NCBI GenBank assembly: GCA_021432635.1
Contig: MU270058.1
Location: forward strand, 186,001 to 250,000
Length of the DNA stretch: 64,000 bases
Reading direction: 5' to 3'
Source: Thozetella sp. PMI_491
Lineage: Eukaryota > Ascomycota > Sordariomycetes > Chaetosphaeriales > Chaetosphaeriaceae
Under the pieces are notes generated by a model. That model worked only from the letters and a program-made list of their open reading frames with translations. It made no database searches and was not told where the DNA came from. Of this stretch, positions 37,001 through 47,792 are shown piece by piece (the stretch's first letter is position 1; each line of letters starts with the position of its first letter). Position numbers and translations under genes: made by a program.

Positions 37001-38062
37001 CAAAGAAAGAGGAGTAAAGAGGTTGAGAAAAAAAAACAATACTAGTACTGAGTATAGCAGGGTATATGGATACCTGAGCAGCAGATAATACGAGCACCGG
37101 AAGACACGGAGTTGGGTCTGTCAGTCGTGTTGGTACGCTGGCAGAGAAGCTTGGCGGGAGATCCTCAGTGCTAAGCTCTCTATACAGGGGCGTGGCTGCT
37201 AAGCGGTTAGCTTGCGCATCAAGTTGGATGGGGGCTTAAGGTGCTGTAGGCTAGCGATCAGTCCCGATTCCCAGTGGGGATTTAGCTCACCTCCTACCCC
37301 TGTCGTTCATCCGAAAATCCACTCCGCCTCCCCCTTCCCCCTTCTCTAATTCCCCACTAGGCCTTTCCACCACTCAGGCTGTGGCGCGCTCCCACTCCCC
37401 TTCCCCCCCCCTTTTTTCGTCCTTGGCTGCCCAGGCCCTGGCAGGCCTCGACCTTCTGCTCTGGGCTCCGCTGTCGATTCGTGCAGCACGCCCCTCTTCC
37501 CTGGCTGGAGACCATGTCGTCGTCCGTTTTTCTGTGCAAGCGCGGCCGGAATCCTGGACTTTCTTTCAGAAGGCCTCTTCTTCTTCTCTCTCCGCCGCCC
37601 GTCCTCTCCACCGCCTGCCCTGTCCCCCCCCGGTAGCTTGTTGGAGCTGACGACACTTCGAAAGTGATTTGGCTGCGCTGTCGCTCGTTCTGCCCTAGGC
37701 CGCACTTTGCACGATCGCTTCCCTGCTCCTTCAATTGCAGCCCAGCCGTGCGCTGTCAGAGTTGAGTTGCGCTTTGGACGGAACTTAAGCTCGACCCTGC
37801 TGCACGCCTTGGACGACACCTCCGCCGCCTCCCCTCCTCCTCTTGCTTCCCACCGTAACCTTCGTCTCCCCCCCCTCTCTTACGCCTATACCTTAATTCA
37901 TAATCGACGGCCCGCGAGCAGCAAGCCGCGTGCGTCCACTCATCGGCCAAGTCGCGCCGGAGCACAGAGGTAGCTCTTCTCTGTCGCCCATCATCCTTCC
38001 CCCTCGACCCCTCCGCCTCGTGTCGCTCCGCCTTGCGCCCTAGGTCCTCACGAGCACACACC
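31005..38062. other. 7 kb gene-free region
   Basis: I see no supportable gene. Notable sequence: a (GT)12 run at 33396-33419; G runs at 35875-35885 (11 G) and 36455-36467 (13 G); and a perfect 9-bp inverted repeat at 36628-36636/36643-36651. The final 546 bases (37517-38062) have no ATG and are pyrimidine-rich in parts, consistent with the leader and promoter of the GH16 gene. Confidence 0.6.
33396..33419. repeat. (GT)12 microsatellite
   Basis: A perfect dinucleotide run of 24 bases, followed by further interrupted TGTG sequence. It lies in noncoding DNA. Confidence 0.95.
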
Positions 38063-39587
38063 ATGGATCACGACAACGGCTTCCAAGGCCGGCAACAGCC
38101 GTCGCTCGCCTCGACGGCTGCCCCGACTCCCCAGCGGCCAGGCACGCCCACTTCGGACCTTCTCGGTCGGAACCCCTTCAACGACGGCGCCGAGTCCCAA
38201 GCATCCCACCGGACGGCTCCGAACCCGTTCGCGAGCCCCTCGGCCTCCCGCCCGGCGAGCAGCTTTGGCTCTTCGTCGGCGATTGGAGGCGGGCGGTACG
38301 ATGCCCCGGGCCAGAGGTTCTTCCACTCCCGGAGGGTCAAGAAGGATGAAGTCGAGAAGCCGTGGACCAAGAACGTCGACCCCAAGGAGAAGTGGGTCAC
38401 CATCCTACCCGTGATCGGCATCTTGATCGGCCTGGCCATCTCGGGTTTCTTGGTTTGGGATGGCATCCACAGTGTCGTCAAGCACAACTACTGCTTGGTC
38501 CTGGCCGACGACTTCTCAGGCGGCCTCAACGAGGACGTATGGACCAAAGAGGTCCAGCTCGGTGGCTTTGGGTGCGTACCTCCCTCCTACCCTCCAGATG
38601 ATGGGCAAGTCCAGATTAACGTAACCAAGCAACGGCGAATTTGAGATGACCACGGGTGGTGATGAGAACGTCTTCATCCAGGATGGGAAGCTCATGATCA
38701 AGGCAACGCTGCAGGACGTATCCTTGATGGAATCAAACACCAAGATCAACCTCACGGCTGACGGAACTTGCACATCCAACGACCCGATAAACTGCGTGGC
38801 CCTCACTAACACCACCACTGGCAATGCCACCGTCATTCCACCCACCAAGTCGGGCCGCCTCACCACCAACAGCAGCCCCAACAAGAAGGGCGCCACCATC
38901 AAGTACGGCCGCGTCGAGGTTACTGCTAAGCTGCCCCAGGGCGATTGGTTGTGGCCCGCCATCTGGATGATGCCCGTCGAGTCGTTTTACGGCGATTGGC
39001 CCAAGTCCGGCGAAATCGACATCATGGAGAGCCGCGGCAACAACTATACGTATGGCCAGGGCGGCAACAACATCGTGTCTTCCACGCTACATTGGGGTCC
39101 CAACACCGCCAACGACGGCTACTGGCGCGCCAACGTCAAGAGGAAGGCCCTGCATACGACGTACAGTGCCGGCTTCAACACGTTCGGCCTCGAGTGGTCG
39201 CAGAAGTACCTGTTCACATACGTCAATTCGCGCCTGCTCCAGGTCCTGTATGCCAACTTCGATGTAGGCCCGTGGGCCCGCGGCGGCTTCCCCACCGTCA
39301 GCAGCCAGGGCGACTTCATGACCACCCAGCTCTGGAGCAACCTTTCCAGCAACCTCAACGCCCCCTTCGACAGGTCGTTCTACCTCATCCTGGACGTCGC
39401 TGTCGGCGGTACCAACGGCTGGTTCCAGGACGATACCAGCGGCAAGCCTTGGTTGGACCACTCCCCGAAAGCTCCGAAGGACTTCTGGGAGGCTCGCGAC
39501 GCCTGGTTCCCCACCTGGGTCCAACCCCAGATGGAGGTCAGCAAGGTCATGATCTGGCAGCAGTGCGACGGCAACGAGGATCTCTAA
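38063..39587 (+). CDS. Type II membrane GH16 beta-glucan hydrolase/transglycosylase-like protein
   Basis: This is a predicted wall-remodelling or beta-1,3-glucan-binding enzyme. Two exons, 38063-38571 and 38630-39587, with a 58-bp intron, give 488 aa. Residues 1-110 form a Ser/Pro/Gly-rich cytoplasmic tail with repeated NPF. A single membrane segment at about 112-132 (ILPVIGILIGLAISGFLVW) is followed by a lumenal or external GH16 domain. The domain keeps the ExDxxE catalytic motif: Glu298, Asp300 and Glu303 (GEIDIMES). The adjacent DWLWPAIWMMP matches GH16 members related to laminarinases and beta-glucan-binding proteins. The layout, an N-terminal anchor with an outside GH16 domain, resembles Kre6/Skn1, but the protein is shorter. 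Several NxT/S sites (NLT, NTT, NAT, NYT, NLS) suggest glycosylation. Substrate and exact subfamily are not settled. Confidence 0.9.
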
Positions 39588-42500
39588 GCCTTACTCATGG
39601 TTGAGAGATTTTCGGCATGTTCGTTTACTGTTTCGCCATCAAACCGCTCGCTCGTCTCTCCTCGCGGGGAGTCGGGCATACATAGACTATTTCCTCTTTT
39701 TCGGGTTCGGTGTGGATATATCAAATGAATACCTCGAGGATGGATAGGTTAGGGATCGAGGAACGGATCGGGTATTATGGGAGATGGTACAAAACTGGAG
39801 GGGCCTCCTCCATGTTTCTCTCTCTTTTTTCTTTGCACCTTGCTCTGTTTGACGCATGCTGGATGATCTCTTGGTCTCGCCGCGCACAAAGGAAGCTCGC
39901 GGCCGGGACCGTCTTAATTTCGGTCGCCCCTCGAAGATGCCTTCATTCGTGGGGCGCGGGGGTATGTAACACAAGGCCATACGGAGTTGGACAAAGCACA
40001 TTGGGTATCATGAAGAATAGATCAACGTTTGCTCAAAATCGCGCGCCGGACATCCGGACCACACGTCCAAGTGATCGTCGCCGCTGGCCAGTGAGCCTCC
40101 GGGAGCCGTGGCGGGCTAGGGCCGAATAGAATTGCGGCTCTGCCAGTCATGAGACGTGCCGCCCCCTTCCCGGCCATTGGCTCTCTCCCCCCTCCGCCGG
40201 CTCTGCCATCCTCCGCCAGCGGCCGCATAGACATCGTTCGTCAGAGCGCCGATGCCAAGACATTTTCTACAAGCCTCTTGTTAGGCGGTGCCAATGACAC
40301 CGCGGCCCGACTCCCGATCCCGTAAGCAGCCCAGCTGCATGGCTCGGTGACCACGTCCGCTGGCGGTGGCTGCTCGACTTGGGCTCCCGAGAGGGGAGCA
40401 CAAACAAGGCCAGCAGTGCGTGCGCCATTACTAATCTCTCTCCAGAGCACTCTAAAGCGTAGACTGGCCGTTCCCTTTCCCCTCCGTATTTGTTTACAAA
40501 CTCTGCCTTCCCCTGGGACGCTTCCCAATGCGACTGCCGTCCGAACCTTGCAAGCAACTATGTGGAACTTCGTCCCTCGATCCGGCCAAAGCACCGCGAG
40601 CATCAAGGAAGACGCCGCTCGTATTTCCGTCCGAACCTTGTTTCGGTGCCGGGATTCCCTGGCTCCCGTCTCCGGCCCCAGGCCCACGATCTCGAGGTTA
40701 CCTCGCCGCCTCACCGGCCCTTCAGCTCTCCGAATGTGATGCGAACAGGTCCTGTCTCAGCCATGGCCGCCAGGCGGAGCCGGCAGGAGGGATATTGGGA
40801 AGCATGGCCAGCCACGGCGCCAGCCGCCTAACTTACACAGTTGCGACGAAACTCTGTCGACGCCGCAGCGAAAAAAGACTTGCCCAGGGCCGTGCTGCAT
40901 CGTCCAAGCATCGGTGGGGCCGCCTCCGCGAATGAGCCCTTCGTCATGCTTGGCCCAGTCCTGCAACGGTGAGCCCACTGCTCCTCCCGCTCGGATCGCC
41001 TCGCTGCAGCTTGCCGCCAGCCCGGGTGGGCGTGAAACACGTCGACGGCGGGCGCTGAGGCAGCGAGACGAGAAACTTTTCTTCTCGCGCAAACGCATGG
41101 CATGCCGACTCAAAACAAGATCGTGTTAACCTCCCGAGATCCTCGGGCCTTGGCTCTGCATCTCGCTCTGGCGGGTACATGTCGCGTGGAGCATGAGGCA
41201 TATGCTTGTTAGGTCATTACCGGCCCACCTCGTATTCCGAAACCTTGGGCCTTCTGGGAGGGAGCTCCTGTCCTCGTATCCTTCAGCTACTTGGGCAATA
41301 CCGTTTTAACCTTGTGCATCACGGCTCTACAGGGACCTGTTCCGTTTATGCGGAAGCGGTAGTTTGAACGAGGCCCGAGGGGTCGCGGAGAAGGGGGGGA
41401 GGGTGTTGGAGTGGAGGAAGGCGAGGAATTTTTTTTCCTGAGCAGGTTTTGTTGACGAAATCAGGGGCGATAAACACGTTTAGCATCACCTTCTACAAGT
41501 GGACGAACGACCCCGACCCCCGCTGGCGCCAACCCGGCCCCAGATGCTCGATGAGACCATAATGGACGAGGCTCTTCTCAGCGTCTCCTTCGCATTCCCG
41601 TCGCCGTTTTGATGCCATATCCGGCGGCGCACTTATTTAACACCGCGTCGTGGGAGGAGGTGTGTAAGACATCCCTCCCAGGAAAAGCAATGCCAGCTCC
41701 CCTGTTCGGCACGTTTCCCGGCTTACTGCCGGCCATGAACCTCTGTGGGGCGTGTATACCTGCCTTCGTCGTCTACCGAGACGCGGTCAGCAACACGTCA
41801 CGCTACTATGGTAGGGGGGTTCCGCAGTATTACTCCGTCACACGGTCTAAATGCCTTGATAACACGCCGAAGTGCATGGCTAGGGTGGGGGGGAAAAAAA
41901 GAGCCCGCAAAGCTCGTAGGCAATCGGCTCCGGCTCTCAGGCCTTCGTCCCGAGCTCCCGCCGAAGTCCCCTGCTACCCTGATCTAGGCCCCGAAACGCG
42001 TATCGAATCTAGAAAGCTTGATTATTGCCTTCTGTTATTCCATGCTGCATTTACCCGTGCCGACCAGGACGGCTCGACTCGGATTCCAAGATGGCTGAAT
42101 AGCTTGATCCAGGGTTTTTGGCCCCGGCACGGCAGCGTGCAGCTTTGACCAGCGCGGGCTCGGTTCCGGGATTCTGGAACTCGAATTGCATTGCGGTCTT
42201 TGCAGTATTGGGGGGGTGATCGACACGCGGGAGTGGCCCTGGGGAGCCCGGCTGATTAGAGTAGCAGGCGTCTGGGAGGGACTTTTTTAAAAAAAAGCGA
42301 CTACAACCTTGGGGGGCTCACAGCCCGTGCTCACACAGTCCATGCCCACAGCCACTGCTCACAGCTGGTTGCACCTAGGCAAACACGTCAACACAATACG
42401 TACAACCATTTCGATCCGCACGGCCATAGCGAGGGAGCCACCAGGGGTGTGAGGATTGTGTCCCGTGCCAGCGTCGATAAGGACGGATGTCCTAGTCAGC

Positions 42501-45500
42501 GACCCCCTTAACGCGATTAAGCTTCCAAAGTTTGTGCTTCCCGACCCACTGACATCAGATATGCTTAATTAGAAGCGTCGATGCTCTAGGCGGCTACGTC
42601 AGGCAAGCTGCCTCTCCCTCTCGTGGCCAGGCCCTCAGGGGGAGATTTGGTGGCGTCCTCTGACTTGAGCCGCTACGGAGACATTTTCTATGCTTTAAAG
42701 GCGCCGTCCGATTTCCTCGTCTCGTTCTTGCCCACTGCCCCTGATTTTGGCTTTGTCTTCTCTTTAGTGACGGCGGTCCGGTGCGGGTCCAGCGACGCCC
42801 CGGCGCGTGGGCCGTCGCTTGCCCGCCCTCTGGGGCCCGCGCTTGGCGGCGGCCTGTGGAAATTGTGCGACAGTAGCGCCAGCGCTGGCGCCCACCGGCT
42901 GAACGCTCCCCGGACCCGCGAGAAAGCCAACAGGAGCCTGGATAGGTAGGCAGGCGGCCGTGAGATTGCCTAGCAGACCAGCCGGCGAGATGCTGGGTCC
43001 AGTTCTTCATCGGTGCGATCGTGCATTCGTGCAAACCGGGCCATGGAGCGCTATCGATTCAGCAGCACACGACTATGGGGCATCGCATATATCCGAACTG
43101 CAGGAAGGCTGAGGAAGGCTGACGGACGAGCGGGTGCTGACGACGATAGTAGAAGCGCTGCAACGATTTTTACCCATGCCCTCCTCATGTTCGCAGTGTG
43201 TTCTCGCCCGCCGTGCTCCCGTCTCGTCAAGGGAAAATCGCCCGCCTCCAAGACAATCTTGCGGCTCACAGCCATGTCTTCCGGCCGGCGAGGCCCGAGA
43301 TCGACAAGTCGGTTCCCGGCATGTCGGTGGCCTTGTGCAACCTCATGGGACGGGCGGGCGGGGTCTCGCGCTCGCGATGATCCATCGGGGAACAGGGACA
43401 GGGAAGAATAAGAAAAAAAAAAACAAAAAAAAAACTCTATCTACGAGAGAGGTGGAAATGTGGACAGCGATTGGCCGGAGACGGCGCCGATCAATTGGGC
43501 GAAAATCTTGCAATTGGACATTGTGATCCTGGGTCTCAGATACGCGAAAGCCCATCACTGGCCCAACCCGATAAGATAGCAAGCCTCAACAGCAATACGA
43601 GCTCCCAAGCCAAAAATAGTCTCGGCCTCCCGCGTCAACCCCCGCCCTTCTCCTGGTTTCTATGTGTTCCAGCAGAATCTCATTTGTCTATTCGGACGCA
43701 TCTATTCAGCCCGTCCTCCCCCCCCCTCCCTCCCCTCCTTTAGCTTTCCCCAATGGACAGGCCCGATGGTGCAAACGGCGTCGAACGCTGTCGACCACTC
43801 GTCTGACCTTCTTGTGCAGAGGTGTGCATAAGCTTCGACGGCGAGGCAACGGAGGCAAGCCAGTCAGGACAGGAAACTGTGCAGGGCGACACTTCACATG
43901 CCAAGGTATCGCGGTGAAGATCAAGCAAAAAGCCCCTTGGCGTCGATGAGGAGCGCTGCGTTGGCAAGTTCCCCGCCAACCTTTTCCAACCTTTTTCCTT
44001 TCTTTTTTCTTTTAATTTTTATTTATCTCGTTCCGTCTCTTAGTTACGGCTCGCTTGTGAAGGAGGGGAGGCGGCGACCCTCGGTACCTCGCAGCAGTGC
44101 TTCCACCGTAGTCCGTCTCAGATTTCAGATTCGATCCGCGCTGGCGGTGGAGGAAGCAGGTATAGCAGCCTTGGCTTCTGGTGGATGTCCAATCGTCTTT
44201 TCACACTCCGGATCCTTCCTTCCGTTCGCATGAGATGCTCATACGAATAAGGTTGACCCAGCCTCTCCAAGTGACAGGCCGGCGGAGACAAACCCCTGCC
44301 TATGGTCTCCACCCTCTCCTCCACCACGTTTGCTCCTGCAAACCAGAAAGAAATAAGAAAAATAAAAATGGGCAATGATGCTACTACACTGCTGCTACGT
44401 GACCGTCACCGGACGCCCCGGGTCCTGTGCGGCTGCAAAACAAAACCAGACTCACAAGCGAGCGGTGGGCGGCTCCTCGGGACAGCCAAGTCGTCTCATG
44501 CCCGAGGCCTGCAGGGTTTCGTCCCAGCTGAAGCCCGATCCCGCGCAGTGGCGACCAGTATCAAGCTCACCTGCGTCCAATATTTGGGGCTCGGTGGCCC
44601 GCCAGAAGCTCTCGCTTGCTGCACCCTGCACCAAGCCCTCCTGCTTCCGGGCATGTATCCGTGGGTGCAGTGCCTTTGGGCGTCGCTGGGAGGACGGAGG
44701 GAGCGCGGTATCTGCAGTCAGGTCTCGTTCTGCCGACGCAGCACGCATGCAGCAGCAGCACCACCACCACCGCGCATGCCGTCCGTCAGCCGTGATGAGG
44801 GTATCTCTCTAAGCTATCTTTGAGGCTCACTGGCTGGTGGATGTGGATGGAGCCTGCGCACCGATCGCAGATTTTATCGATATCGGATGATTTTCCTTGC
44901 AGTGTCCCTGGTCGCTACCAAGGGGGGAGGGGGCCTGGCCGAGCTGGCCTCGCCGCTTTAAGAAACCTCGCCTTAGCTGAGGCCAACATAAGGATTCCAG
45001 GTACTCTCCCAAATGTGGGGAAGAGGAATTGGATTAATGGTTATTTTGGATTATTATTTTTATTGCCATCCTTCCCAGTATTTCTTTTTTCGCCCCGTAT
45101 TTTTTTTTTATCTTGACTCAGTATCCGTATTCCAATGCCCAAAACCTATGCCCAGCGTTCCGGACGGGGAGACTTTGCACCCAAATCCCGTGTCGCTGAC
45201 CCTTGGCTTCCGTCATCGACGAAAGAACCTAGCAGCGCTGTGGGTATGCTAAAAAATAAGGCGACATGCCACGGACATAGGAGCGAGTTGGCCGGGCGGT
45301 CGGCCCGTTGGTCTGTCTGACTCGGCTGGTGGCCTGGCAAAGGAAGCGGCGGTAGGCAGCGCAGGCAGCACAGGCATCGCAGGAGCGACGTTGACCGGGC
45401 CCAAGATGAGAGAGTCTCAAAGCGGACGGCGGCGCAAAGTGAGGTTTCCCGAAGTGGACGGAAGCCAGCCAGCCACGATATTTCCAGATCCTCGTCGAGG

Positions 45501-47792
45501 GTTCGCAACTCTTGCCAGTTTCCCCGGGGGGTGATTCGAGACGCAGCTCTTGGCAGCGGTTTTAGCCCAGCTCGCTCCAGCTTTGGGCCAGCACGCAAAC
45601 AACCCTGAAGGCGACTTGCCTATTCGGCCGGCCACAGTGCGGCTGTAGGGGCCCGTAACGGTGCCCAAAACGGGAAAGTGTGAGCAGGGACCCCCATGCG
45701 GGCGTCTGGAACCCCTGGCAATCGCTTCCCCGCCCGTGCTTTCTGTTCCTGGGCGGGAATCCACACCATCGACATCATCCCTGAGCCTCAGCCGGCACTA
45801 CCCCTGTCAGGCTGGCCATGGGAGCTTTCTGCAACTGCGGTTTTGGGCAGCGTTTGAATGACTCCGGCGCGCACACGTTGCTCCGTTGCGCTGCCCCTCC
45901 TCCCACTGCACCGTTCCTCGCCTCTCACGGACAGCTTTTCTTAGAGATGCGACCCTCTGGCGGTGAAACGGCGCAGTACGGTGCAGTACGGAATTGATTG
46001 CAATTTTCTTTTTTTAATCCTCTTTTTTGGTGTTGGTCCCGTTCGAGAAACCAACGGCACGCGCCCGCGTCTCGGATCAGACCCGACTCAGCCTTTCTTA
46101 AGGTCCCTAACCGAGAGTCGCCCGCCGCCGCGTCCACCGTCGCTCGCCGCTTGGGTCTTGGATTCATGCAACACAGGCCGGCTTGGACCACCCCCTCAGC
46201 CATGAAATTTCCCTAGGCGCTACGGGCAACTAGGCGCTGCGCTCTATTGACGCCGACGTTGGCGCTATTTTCTCTCCCCGACCAGCCCGTCTCAGCATAG
46301 CGAAAGCGCCCTTTCATGTCCCGAGCAGCCGACCGCGTGCGCTCGCTTCGAACGGACGTTTGGCCGTGCACCACGCGGCCCCCGCCCCTTCTCTCTAGAC
46401 CCTCTCTGTGGCCCCCGGATGTTTTCGGTCAGACTGGGACCCGCCATTGATCTGTAAATATTCCATAGCTGAGAAAGCTTATCTGCCCAATTTGGCGGGG
46501 GGGTGCTGCCGCCTATGTTCTCCCTTCTAGGCCACCTGGCGACGCCACTTTCTCTTGAAGCTCATTCAAGCCCTTACCAGTCCGCCTCGAGACTAGGGAA
46601 AGGCGGTCATGCTACTTGGGTTCTGTGTCGGCGGCCTTCTCAGCCTCGTGGACTAACTGTAGACCCCCCCGTCCAGCGCGTCTGTCCGAGCAAGCCGTGG
46701 TACGGGAAGGTCTAGAGGCCCAGGCCGGCGTCTGTGATGTCCCACCTTGTTGAAGCAGCAGTAAATGGTGGTACTTACAGCACACCCTTGGCAATTCCGT
46801 TAGCCGTATCACTTACACGGACGGGGCCAGCCAACGCACTCCCCAAGCCCCGAGCCACACCCCCCCTTCTTCCCCCCCCTGTAAGTCCAGCCAGTGTCGG
46901 ATCCTGGGTCGACGAGGGGGGCTGCCCCACACCATCGTGATGGCTACCTAAGACCAATCACCTCCTCCTGACCAGGATCTTTCTCTTGTTCCCACCGGCC
47001 ACTCTCCCAGCATTCTGCAATCCTTGTCGCTCGTTCCTCGTTTTTATCATTCGCTCCTTCCCGATTGTACACTCGTTTGAACCTCCACTCTCGGTATTCT
47101 TCGTCCTCGCAAGAGACGCTCCTCCTCACCACCAGGACAGGCAACGTCCAACATCTCCAAGGCCTTCACCACCAGGTTGTGAGGCTCTTGCCCGGTTGCC
47201 TATTGCTGCTTCGCCTCGACGTTCTGCCTGGCAAGTTGGTGGCCGCGCACCTTTGGAGGCGTCCCTGTCCCACCTGCGACACCCAAAGACCAGACGATTA
47301 TACCTCCGGCTTTGACGACATTCGACAGCCGTCCGTTCGCTACCTTTGCACCCTTCCCAGCGCCTATATAACTCTAATCACTCGGTGACGCCGACCCGAG
47401 TCTCTCGGACAGACATTCGGGCTCGCCCATCCGAGATATCCCTCGCCCCTCCCCGACCTTGAGCCCAAGGAGCAAGCACTTCGGGTTCCGTGTTGTACGA
47501 CGGGTATATCCCCCTCCCGGTACCACTGCGGTTGCTGCCGCGCCACCTGGCGAGAGAGACAAGAGACTAACACGCGTCTTAGTTACTCGAACCTATTTTC
47601 TTCCCGCCCGCTGCTCTCAACTTTGTGTACCGCCCTCAGCAGATAGGCTTTCCCAAGGCACCACCCCGCAGTTCCACCGTGCAACTTAGCTTGGGCGCCT
47701 AGCCCTCCGGGAACTCGAACGAGACATAATATACCAACCCAGCGGACTCATACCTAGGAGACTGGCCCGCCGTCTCCGGAAAGCTCGCCGCA
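39588..47792. other. 8.2 kb gene-free region
   Basis: No supportable gene is present; open frames are short, lack codon bias and have no motifs. A 14-base exact repeat, CCGTCCGAACCTTG, occurs at 40537-40550 and 40627-40640, 90 bp apart. The last 850 bases are the ATG-free leader region described separately. Confidence 0.6.
46943..47792 (+). promoter_or_regulatory. ATG-free upstream/leader region of the GT2 gene
   Basis: Reading every line, I find no ATG on the plus strand from 46943 until the GT2 start at 47793. The sequence is rich in C and T. A TATA-like CTATATAAC lies at about 47364-47372; if used, the leader would be roughly 400 nt. Absence of ATG over 850 bases is unlikely by chance and suggests that much of it is 5' UTR under selection against upstream starts, perhaps with introns. 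Confidence 0.5.
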
